22,221 nt of DNA from Prevotellaceae bacterium UBA1746. Lineage in GTDB: Bacteria > Bacteroidota > Bacteroidia > Bacteroidales > Bacteroidaceae. The notes beneath the pieces were generated by a model. It saw only the letters and a program-made list of their open reading frames with translations, did no database searches and had not been told where the DNA came from. This document shows, piece by piece, positions 15,976 through 22,221 of this stretch (positions are counted from its first letter, which is position 1; every line of letters begins with the position of its first letter). The stretch spans positions 1 through 22,221 of the forward strand of contig CAJPJR010000030.1 of NCBI GenBank assembly GCA_905369775.1. Direction: 5' to 3'. Position numbers and translations under genes: made by a program.

Positions 15976-16398
15976 CTATGCGTCTTTTACATGATTGAAT
16001 GCGCAGGTCATCTCGCAAGAGCCTTCCATCTTTGGAGACAGCCCCCACTTTATCTCGCAATCAATGTAGTGAGGAGCGATTTGTTTTATTCTCTCGTGTG
16101 CCATGGCAATTTCGTTCATCATGGGCGAGACTTGAACCGGATAGCGGAGGAGAATGAGCACTTCGATGAGATTGGCACAGGGTACTTCCTTTTTTTTGTA
16201 CTGTTCAACAATGTGATCACACAGCGTGAGCAAGTATGGCTCGGTGAAATCATCTGTTGCCGTTTTCAAAACAAGGACGTGATTGTTTCCATTGTCTTCG
16301 AAACTTTGCCAATCATTCTCATCAAGTGGAACAGTCCACTCCGTGATCGTCCGTAGTTCCGAGAGGAACTTTTCTAATGACAAGTTGTGTTCGTTCAT
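15976..16398 (-). CDS. Hypothetical protein, possible FtsZ-like C-terminal fold
   Basis: A 140-residue acidic soluble protein with no signal peptide or membrane segment; I do not recognise a named family. The C-terminal half has a strand (NLIEVLILLRYPVQV), a helix (MMNEIAMAHERIKQIA), a strand with IKWGLSP, and a strand (SCEMTCAFN). This pattern and the WG motif recall the C-terminal domain of FtsZ and related tubulins, though no GTP-binding half is present. That is a faint resemblance judged by eye. It is the last gene of the island, 90 bases after its neighbour, with an A-rich leader before ATG. It may be a partner or an unrelated passenger. Confidence 0.6.
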   Translation of the reverse strand: MNEHNLSLEKFLSELRTITEWTVPLDENDWQSFEDNGNNHVLVLKTATDDFTEPYLLTLCDHIVEQYKKKEVPCANLIEVLILLRYPVQVSPMMNEIAMAHERIKQIAPHYIDCEIKWGLSPKMEGSCEMTCAFNHVKDA

Positions 16399-16488
16399 TT
16401 TGTGCTCACTTTATGGAATTCATACCATTTCTGTTTGCGACATGAGCTGTCAGAGTTTTCAAATCGCAACCGCTGACTCACCATTTAT

Positions 16489-16899
16489 TCACTCCGGAAA
16501 GTACTTTGCGTATTCTTCGTCGGTGAGTTCTCTTGAACGACCAACGACTCCTTTATCGGATATCCTCGTGATGGTTCTGCCTTTGCAGAGAATGAAGCAA
16601 TCTTCTCCCCCATCAATGGGTGTGCCGTATTCTGCTGCTGAAACAGCACCTTGGAACGTTCCTTGCAAGTCGAAGACGCGGAACTCTTCGTCAACGTGAA
16701 GAACAATAAATGTTTGTCCTCCGAAGTAGCCATTTACCGATCGCTTATCCTCCAGCATGCCTTCCAGATAGACTCGCTTCTTGGTCTTGCGGTTGTCAAA
16801 TGTCAAAACTGCCACCGGGATGTAATTGGCTTTTCGCGGTTGATCGGGTGTTGTCATACCGACCTCTGAGAATTTAAGCTCGATACTTTTGATACTCAT
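16489..16899 (-). CDS. Hypothetical small protein of the DUF262 island
   Basis: I favour the ATG at 16899 (136 residues) over one at 16956, because it follows an A/T-rich leader and starts the regular alternating strand MSIKSIELKFSEVG. The protein looks mostly beta-stranded (PVAVLTFDN, KRVYLEGML, TFIVLHVD, FRVFDLQGTFQG, DCFILCKGRTITRI) and ends in an acidic helix DEEYAKYFPE. There are no membrane segments or catalytic motifs I can name. It begins 72 bases after the DUF262-DUF1524 gene. Codon texture matches the other island genes. Function unknown; it could be an accessory or immunity-like partner, which is inference only. Confidence 0.6.
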   Translation of the reverse strand: MSIKSIELKFSEVGMTTPDQPRKANYIPVAVLTFDNRKTKKRVYLEGMLEDKRSVNGYFGGQTFIVLHVDEEFRVFDLQGTFQGAVSAAEYGTPIDGGEDCFILCKGRTITRISDKGVVGRSRELTDEEYAKYFPE

Positions 16900-16971
16900 A
16901 ATGATACTATTTATAGGTTGTGTGTGTAATCTATTTTGTTTCGATGAGGTGGGCAAATGTTGAAGCCTTTC

Positions 16972-19026
16972 TCATTCCTTCCCTTCCTTTAGGTCATGTC
17001 CTATTGGGCTCTGATTGCTTAATGCTTCCTGAAAACGCTGCTTAGCTTCCTCATTGAATACCTTAATTTCGTTCTCGCTCCAATCGCCTTTTTCTTTTAC
17101 GATATCCATCATTTCGAGCAACTTCAGGCTAAGGCCGTTCCGCACTTCTTCGTCGAGACCGAAGTTTGCGAGTTTAGCCTTGGGCATATTGTTGCTGAAC
17201 TTCGAATTCATGCTACTGCTGATCAGACAGAGATTGCCAAAACTGTGCAGAACATCGTCGTTCAAAACTGGATAGCCTTTCATCGGTTTTTGTGGATAAA
17301 AGTGCTCCACCGAAGTACGATAGGAGAAATCGAACTTTGAATAGTCCTTAGAGCCATTCTGCGATTTAGGGTCATTCTGCCATTTCTGCCATTTCTGCCA
17401 TGTAATGAAATCGTAGAAATTGAAAATGAAATTGTGCACATTGCATCCACAGTCGATTCGTCTCCAATTTATCTCTTCAATGCGATTCTTCGGCTCATAC
17501 CTTTCGCGAAAAACGATCTCTTCGAAGCCATGCACCTTTCCTTCCCCCGCAAGGTAAACATCCAGCATGAAACAGCGTGCCAAATCATACAACCGCTCTC
17601 GAAGGTCAGAATGTGTTATCGCTTCCTCCCGATAAACGGCATATAGCACAGCATTGAGCCAGTGTTTGTAAATCTGTGTCGGAGCAGAGACGTGGAACAT
17701 TGCTTCAAGCAGTCGCACTGCTTTTGCATCTCCGCCTTCATCGTTTGAACTGAATGTGTTGACATAATCAACTTTGTTCTTGTCATACTTCTGAATCGTT
17801 TTCAAACTCCAACTCTCGGTGCCGTTGTGCTTTTCTCGTTTGATCACGTAGCGATCGTATTGCGTTCTCAAAAAAAGCAACTTGATGATGAAGAACTTCA
17901 CAAACTTCGCTTGTTCCTCCTCATTGGCCAAAGACTGAAGTACGGTTTCAAAGATCGGGATCAAGCCTTTGTCATCGAGTCTAATTTGTTTATCTATCTT
18001 CTTCTCCTCCTGATAGAATTCACTGCGGTGGTAGCATACCTTGAGCACCTGCAGCAGGAAATTCGGGAAATTGATAATTGAACCAAATCGTTCTTGTTCT
18101 CCCGTTCCTTCACTTCCTACCTCAGACTGCCCGTATCTACTCCCCTTTTTCGCGTCTTCAAAAAGACGATTGAGGGTGAGGGGAGCACTGTTTTCTTTTG
18201 ACTTCTGCTCACTGTCTTTCTGCTTGAAAAGGGCTTCGCGCAAACTATCGAACTGATCAAACTGAAGTTTTCTCCAATTCTTACCGAAAAGAATCGTTCT
18301 GTTCTCCACAGAGAAATTCATTTGCACATAGGAATTCATGTCAGCACAAGCCTCCCAAATCCAGTGGAAGAGGGAATGCTCTTCAGGCTGCAGTTTGCTC
18401 ATCAACGTGGCTTTGAGCACTTCATGCTTTTCCAGTTGCTCTCCGCGTGTGTTCATGATCTCAAAATAATGGTTCAGTTGAGTATCATGCGGGAGTGGAA
18501 TGCGTAGAATCTTCACCTGATTAAAAAGGTAGTCGGCAAATTGCGCTTTATCCAATCCTTTGGCTTCGAGAACAGGGGTCAGATGTTTTTTAAGCAAAGC
18601 ATATACATTTACTATATTTCGTGCTGCGGGATGTTCGGATTGCATGCCCTCTTGAAGCCTTCTAAGTGCCTCATCTGCCTCTTTTCGGTGCTCGTAAGAC
18701 AGATTCGGTTGCTTGAACCAGTCTGCCTTTCCTTCGTGGTTCAACAGACTCGCCAAAATGGTCAGCGTTGTCAAACGTTGTTGGCCGTCTATCATTTCGA
18801 AATAGGTTGTCCCATTCACATTTCGAACAAATACAACAGCCGAACCGATATAGTATTTTTGATTGCTGTTTTTTTGCGCGTAGTCTGAGACATCCTCCAG
18901 CAACTGCAAGGTCTCTCTTTCTCCCCAATCATAGTTGCGTTGATAAATGGGAATAACATATTGCCCATCTGACAGAAATTCCCTTACAGTCAGTTGCTTA
19001 ACTTCACTATCAATTTTTACCATCAT
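16972..19026 (-). CDS. DUF262-DUF1524 (GmrSD-like) nuclease
   Basis: A 684-residue protein with the architecture of GmrSD-type enzymes, known as modification-dependent restriction or defence nucleases. The N-terminal DUF262 domain shows IPIYQRNYDW (25-34) and IDGQQRLTTL (79-88), the ParB/Srx-like NTP-binding signature, and later EIMNTRGEQLEKHEVLKA. The C-terminal DUF1524 HNH-like domain shows SVEHFYPQ (His575), HSFGNLCLIS (Asn598) and SSMNSKFSNN (Asn607). The core HNH elements are therefore present. Its start overlaps the end of the preceding DUF262 gene by 17 bases, indicating translational coupling. A 9-base repeat at 17372-17398 encodes WQK repeats. The DNA target is unknown. One sampled line (17881-17940) has 26 of 60 G/C. 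Confidence 0.9.
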   Translation of the reverse strand: MMVKIDSEVKQLTVREFLSDGQYVIPIYQRNYDWGERETLQLLEDVSDYAQKNSNQKYYIGSAVVFVRNVNGTTYFEMIDGQQRLTTLTILASLLNHEGKADWFKQPNLSYEHRKEADEALRRLQEGMQSEHPAARNIVNVYALLKKHLTPVLEAKGLDKAQFADYLFNQVKILRIPLPHDTQLNHYFEIMNTRGEQLEKHEVLKATLMSKLQPEEHSLFHWIWEACADMNSYVQMNFSVENRTILFGKNWRKLQFDQFDSLREALFKQKDSEQKSKENSAPLTLNRLFEDAKKGSRYGQSEVGSEGTGEQERFGSIINFPNFLLQVLKVCYHRSEFYQEEKKIDKQIRLDDKGLIPIFETVLQSLANEEEQAKFVKFFIIKLLFLRTQYDRYVIKREKHNGTESWSLKTIQKYDKNKVDYVNTFSSNDEGGDAKAVRLLEAMFHVSAPTQIYKHWLNAVLYAVYREEAITHSDLRERLYDLARCFMLDVYLAGEGKVHGFEEIVFRERYEPKNRIEEINWRRIDCGCNVHNFIFNFYDFITWQKWQKWQNDPKSQNGSKDYSKFDFSYRTSVEHFYPQKPMKGYPVLNDDVLHSFGNLCLISSSMNSKFSNNMPKAKLANFGLDEEVRNGLSLKLLEMMDIVKEKGDWSENEIKVFNEEAKQRFQEALSNQSPIGHDLKEGKE
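17372..17398. repeat. 9-bp tandem repeat inside the nuclease gene
   Basis: Three near-identical copies of CATTTCTGC (the first reads TCATTCTGC), in frame on the - strand and encoding WQKWQKWQN. A further CATTCTGCG occurs about 18 bases to the left. Copy-number change would lengthen the protein in steps of three residues without breaking the frame. Confidence 0.75.
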
Positions 19027-20335
19027 AGTACTTGTTGTATGCTTTGAATCTTTGCTCTATTTCCTCATAGCCGGAGCGTTTCTCGGCTCTTACTGCTTCA
19101 ATGTTGACGTTGATGAGGTCATACGGTGTTTTGGCTTCATGGATTTTCCTGAACAAACTCCCCCATTGGGCAGCGTATTTGTCCACGGAGGCCAGTCGTA
19201 CAGCCGATAATTCCAGCCGAAGTTTATAAGCCCAAATGAAGAATAGAGGTATAATCTTGTCGAGTTCTTCTTCACCAAATCGGTCAACGTAGTACAGCAG
19301 TAGCGTATAGAACATACTCCTGACATACCTGTCCCCTGTTCTTTCGCAGCCCTTATAAGAAGTGATCAACTTTAAAATCTCCAGTGCCGGGCTTCCTTTG
19401 GGCAGGGTTTGGGGGTATTGATGCACACGCTCATATAAATTCGTATAATGGCTAATCATTTCGAAGAATCGCCCTCCGTTGATGATCTGATGGTCGAGAT
19501 TGAAGGGATAAGCCATGTGCCGGTTGTCTATCGCGCGGACTTGATCTTCATTGTACATCTTCGTGAAGACGTGTGCCATGATTTCCACCTGACAGAAGGG
19601 GTAGCGCTTGCCGTCTTTCAGCGAAATGCCCTTGAACAAATCTGTGTGTTCCTTCGTAAACTCTTTCGCTGTTTTTCCCTTCGACCATCTTTTGGCGCGA
19701 AACAAGGTGAGAAAGAGCCTTTTCAGGTGCCAAGTAGGTTGTTTTTGCCACTCGTCAATATGCTTACTTTCCTCCTCTGTGAGCGAAGACATTTCCCTCA
19801 AGTGGTAGGCTTTCAGCAGGTCATGCGGTGCCAAATCTTTACCGCGGGCATTTTGCGAATCGAAAAATTGGAAGGCTTCTGAGAGATCATCCAAATTCAC
19901 AACCACAAATTCGCACTTCGTCAATAGGAAATCGAACAGTTGCGGATCAAAATCTGTCTTGCGCCGCTCTATGGTATGAATGTTCTCAACAATGTTGTGC
20001 AGAGAATGATGGTTGCTAAACGAGACTTGTTCCGAAAACTTCGTGATCTTATCGTTGAACTCTTCATAGGGGGACTCCCTGTTGTCCTCTTTCAAACAAT
20101 CGAACATGACACGAATTAGCAAAGCCAAAGTGAGAATACGTTGTTGACCGTCAACAATTGCGTTTTTGTACAAAACCAGCGTTCCCAGTCTGTAATGCTG
20201 CTGTGTTCGAAAGGTGATCAGATCAGAGATCAGTTGGTTGACATGCTTTGCTGTCCACTTGTAAGGTCTTTGATAGGGCGGAATCGTCAACAGTTCAAAA
20301 GGTAGCTCTCCAATAGGGGTGATGCTCACTTCCAA
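19010..20335 (-). CDS. DUF262 protein without visible HNH domain
   Basis: A 441-residue protein with a clear DUF262 N-terminus: IPPYQRPYKW (18-27), VDGQQRILTL (61-70) and FFDSQNARGKDLAPHDLLKA (157-176). The C-terminal part is helical, and I see no EHxxP...N...N DUF1524 motif, so catalytic HNH activity would have to come from the overlapping downstream partner. The only start in frame is TTG at 20335. The frame stays open 17 codons further up (KQFRLPKRREAQQ) without ATG, back to a TAA. An ATG in another frame at 20379 opens a 17-codon leader that ends at 20326, overlapping this start. The stop overlaps the next gene's start. Likely one subunit of a two-component DUF262 system. Confidence 0.85.
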   Translation of the reverse strand: MEVSITPIGELPFELLTIPPYQRPYKWTAKHVNQLISDLITFRTQQHYRLGTLVLYKNAIVDGQQRILTLALLIRVMFDCLKEDNRESPYEEFNDKITKFSEQVSFSNHHSLHNIVENIHTIERRKTDFDPQLFDFLLTKCEFVVVNLDDLSEAFQFFDSQNARGKDLAPHDLLKAYHLREMSSLTEEESKHIDEWQKQPTWHLKRLFLTLFRAKRWSKGKTAKEFTKEHTDLFKGISLKDGKRYPFCQVEIMAHVFTKMYNEDQVRAIDNRHMAYPFNLDHQIINGGRFFEMISHYTNLYERVHQYPQTLPKGSPALEILKLITSYKGCERTGDRYVRSMFYTLLLYYVDRFGEEELDKIIPLFFIWAYKLRLELSAVRLASVDKYAAQWGSLFRKIHEAKTPYDLINVNIEAVRAEKRSGYEEIEQRFKAYNKYYDGKN

Positions 20336-20546
20336 CTGCTGGGCTTCTCTTCTTTTGGGTAGTCTGAATTGTTTCCCATTACTTTGGTTTTAGGGTGTGA
20401 TGCAAAAAAGTTCTCGTGGGCGTATACAGCTTAGCATGGGAGTTGCCTCCTTTGAACACGGGTCGCAGTATATCTCTAATTTGGGGCGTCGCGCAGCAGG
20501 TTGCCGACTATGGCAAAAAGCCCAGTAGTTCCCACTTTACGCGTTC
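20336..20546. other. Spacer between WYL regulator and DUF262 pair
   Basis: 211 bases with no convincing TTTG/TAnnTTTG promoter. It holds a 17-codon ATG leader ORF (20379-20326, -) running into the DUF262 start. It also has a GGAG-GCAA-CTCC mini-hairpin (about 20439-20451), and TTGCC/GGCAA repeats near 20500-20516. It may be a regulated leader, with transcription entering from the WYL gene. Confidence 0.4.
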
Positions 20547-21455
20547 TTATCGGTTATACTTATTCCACATTCTCTTGATGATCCCGGCAATCTCCTTGCG
20601 GAGCCAAAGCGGTTCCAGTACCTCCAAGTTTTCTCCATGCCAAAGCAGTTCTTGTTGAAAGTCAAAGGTCGGGCGCACCTGCAGGGAAAAGATGCTATAT
20701 TCGTCTGTTCGCTCGCACTCCTGTTGTGATTCATGTATAGGCAAGTCGCGGAGATAGTTTGCTTGGATGGTACTAACCTTGATTTTTACGTCCTGTTTCG
20801 GGCAATCTTTAATGGCGATCACGCCGATGCAACCATTGAAGTATTCCTGTGGAACAAAGTCCTCCGGGTAGTCAAAAGAGCAACTCGACAAGCGGAAATC
20901 CCGAATACGGTCAAGGCAGAAAACCATGTTGAGTTTGTCCGAACCGGTACGCCCCACCATATACCAGCGTTGTCTAAATAGTTTGACACACAACGGCATC
21001 ACGCGATGTTCTCGCTCCCGCTCTTTCCGATAGTTGAAATAGCGAATATGGACAAAACGTTTTTTCTTCATTGCGTCGACAATCGGTTCCAAATACTTAC
21101 GTCCGCTCGGCACTTCCTCGAGAAGTATGCACTCTTTGAGAGACTTGCATTCGAGCAGTGAGTTGCTCACCGACAGTGTACTCAGCAGCCATTGCGCTAT
21201 ACTGCGCTCTTTTATATCCTCCCGATTGGCAATATAATACCGATAGGGTGCCGACTTTTCGCATCGGATGAACAGGCCGAAGGTGTCGGCGATGTGGTCC
21301 CGCCATTTGTGGAATGTGCGCTTTTGCAGAGCTTCGCCATTGCTCATATCCTCATAGTCCATCCAGCGTCTGTTCAATTCTTCGAAAGTCAGCTTTTGGG
21401 CTTTGTCGAGTGTTTCCACTATCCACACGAGCTTATTGGTCTGATTGAGTGCCAT
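20547..21455 (-). CDS. WYL-domain transcriptional regulator
   Basis: A DNA-binding regulator whose WYL domain is thought in this family to sense nucleic-acid or nucleotide ligands; such proteins often control phage-defence operons. I chose the ATG at 21455 (302 residues). The alternative at 21500 lies on the predicted -7 box, and MALNQTNKLVWIVETLDKA is the usual helix-turn-helix entry. Residues about 1-85 form the winged-helix part. The WYL domain follows at about 120-190: FVHIRYFNYRKE, the P in HRVMPLCVKLF, RQRWYMVGRTG (WYM in place of WYL) and MVFCLDRIRDFRL. The C-terminal extension ends LWHGENLEVLEPLWLRKEIA, typical of the PafC/WCX-like tail. It stands first in the island, same strand as the nuclease genes, and likely regulates them. 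Confidence 0.88.
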   Translation of the reverse strand: MALNQTNKLVWIVETLDKAQKLTFEELNRRWMDYEDMSNGEALQKRTFHKWRDHIADTFGLFIRCEKSAPYRYYIANREDIKERSIAQWLLSTLSVSNSLLECKSLKECILLEEVPSGRKYLEPIVDAMKKKRFVHIRYFNYRKEREREHRVMPLCVKLFRQRWYMVGRTGSDKLNMVFCLDRIRDFRLSSCSFDYPEDFVPQEYFNGCIGVIAIKDCPKQDVKIKVSTIQANYLRDLPIHESQQECERTDEYSIFSLQVRPTFDFQQELLWHGENLEVLEPLWLRKEIAGIIKRMWNKYNR

Positions 21456-21497
21456 AGTCGTTCTATCCCTTTGTGTGAAATATAACTTTAACGACTG

Positions 21498-21505
21498 CAA
21501 AGTTA
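21498..21505 (-). promoter_or_regulatory. -7 box of the WYL regulator gene
   Basis: TAACTTTG on the - strand matches TAnnTTTG and lies 42 bases before the chosen ATG. No clear TTTG is seen 19-21 bases upstream, which may indicate a regulated promoter. Confidence 0.5.
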
Positions 21506-21750
21506 GGATTAGGGTGTGCCATATTCGTTCATACCTGAAGTTTTTTTTCTGGGAAATTGATTTTTTCGTGGTTTTTCATTGAAAAATAGTTGTCTTCTTG
21601 AGAAAACAGCCTCGCAATGTCATACCATTTGGGGTATACACCGGTTCAAGTTGTAGTGTGTCGCAGAAAAAGAACCGTCGAGCAACTGATACTTTATGAG
21701 CCCTTTTGCTGCTGGTCGATAACCAACCGCAGAAAGGAAGTGCCCGATTC
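21506..21750. other. Spacer upstream of the island
   Basis: No gene is supported. The stretch is T-rich near 21540-21590 and has a small TTTTTC/GAAAAA palindrome (about 21576-21590). It would hold regulatory sites for the WYL promoter. Confidence 0.35.
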
Positions 21751-21791
21751 AAAAAAGAAATCCGCAACGCTCATGGATGAGCATTGCGGAT
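21751..21791 (-). terminator. Terminator of the YeiH-family gene
   Basis: On the - strand a 14-bp stem with one wobble (arms 21791-21778 and 21773-21760, 4-base loop) is followed by TTCTTTTTT. It lies about 75 bases after the stop of the gene to its right. Confidence 0.9.
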
Positions 21792-21865
21792 GAGGCTGTT
21801 TCTAATTTAGAAGTAGATCGAACGACTGCAGTTTTGAAGTCGTTTGGTTTGTGGAAAGTCGACAA

Positions 21866-22221
21866 TTAGGCGATGAGGCCGCCCCAAGACAGAGCTTTGA
21901 CGGCCAAAAGGCCGCCGAACACCAGCCAAACATAGAGCACGAGCGCCAAGACGAAAGGGCGCCAACCGGCTTGGCGAAATTTGTCGATTGTGGTTTCGCA
22001 GCCTAAGGCCGTCATCGCCATCGTGAGGGTGAAATTGTCGACAGTTTTGATCGGCTCGGTCACGGCAGGCGAGAGCGAGAGCAATGTGTTGAGGGCAATG
22101 GCCAAGAGGAAGAGGAGGGCAAACCAAGGGACGACGAGACGGCGCTGATCGGCCGCCACGCTCTCGCTGCGCGAGCGAGCAGACCAACTGAAGACGAGGA
22201 GCACCGGCACGAGCAAAATGA
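21866..22221 (-). CDS. YeiH-family (UPF0324) putative transporter, 5' partial
   Basis: C-terminal part of a multi-spanning inner-membrane protein of the YeiH/UPF0324 family, annotated in many genomes as a putative sulfate exporter. The frame is open to the right edge, so the N-terminus is outside the window. About 118 residues are visible. They start ILLVPVLLVFSW, a typical membrane segment of the family, followed by a basic cytoplasmic loop, PWFALLFLLAIALNTL, TMAMTALGCETTIDKFRQAG and WRPFVLALVLYVWLVFGGLL. The MAMxALGxET motif is the best family marker. The substrate is not shown by the sequence. It is bounded by its own terminator and is separate from the island. Confidence 0.85.
   Translation of the reverse strand, partial: ILLVPVLLVFSWSARSRSESVAADQRRLVVPWFALLFLLAIALNTLLSLSPAVTEPIKTVDNFTLTMAMTALGCETTIDKFRQAGWRPFVLALVLYVWLVFGGLLAVKALSWGGLIA

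Noticed and set aside
17372..17398. The 9-bp repeats as a CRISPR array or a phase-variation switch
   Set aside because: Units are short, contiguous and in frame; there are no spacers, and copy change would not break the reading frame.
20390..20454. A 15-codon ATG frame (20437-20390, -) preceded by a perfect AAAGGAGG
   Set aside because: Shine-Dalgarno sites are little used in Bacteroidota, the GGAG pairs with CTCC in a GCAA-loop hairpin, and the peptide is very short; probably chance.

Overview
The window reads as a chromosomal segment of a Bacteroidota bacterium, most likely Bacteroidales and plausibly Prevotellaceae. The evidence is a fused nuoCD gene followed directly by nuoH with no nuoEFG between them, a DUF4834 gene beside pssA and psd, promoter -7 boxes of the Bacteroidota form TAnnTTTG, and A-rich rather than Shine-Dalgarno leaders. 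No rRNA, tRNA, CRISPR array, insertion sequence or integrase was seen.

Layout. Positions 1-8970 (+) hold the distal part of a complex I operon: nuoCD (5' truncated), H, I, J, K, L, M and N, closed by a strong terminator at 9006-9044. Positions 9228-11688 (-) hold a membrane-lipid block: psd (phosphatidylserine to phosphatidylethanolamine), pssA (CDP-diacylglycerol to phosphatidylserine) and a DUF4834 membrane protein, each followed by its own hairpin. Positions 11814-12237 (-) hold a small zinc-ribbon gene whose two halves lie in different frames. Then come guaA (-), mscL (-) and, divergently, gap (+). The mscL and gap promoters appear interleaved.

Positions 15976-21505 (-) form an accessory island that looks less GC-rich than its flanks. 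In transcription order it holds a WYL-domain regulator, a DUF262 protein without a visible HNH domain, an overlapping DUF262-DUF1524 protein of the GmrSD type, and two small unknown proteins; the last faintly resembles an FtsZ/tubulin C-terminal domain. This is the best candidate in the window for an undescribed system. The family context points to nucleic-acid-directed anti-phage defence under WYL control. The window ends in the C-terminal part of a YeiH-family membrane protein (-) with its terminator.

How the genes work together. The nuo genes build an 11-subunit-type proton-pumping complex I that lacks the NADH-oxidising module; nuoA and nuoB are presumably just upstream. psd and pssA are consecutive steps of phosphatidylethanolamine synthesis. 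guaA, mscL and gap are unlinked housekeeping functions. The island genes overlap or are spaced closely enough to be one transcription unit, but no strong promoter was found directly before the first DUF262 gene, so read-through from the WYL promoter is possible.
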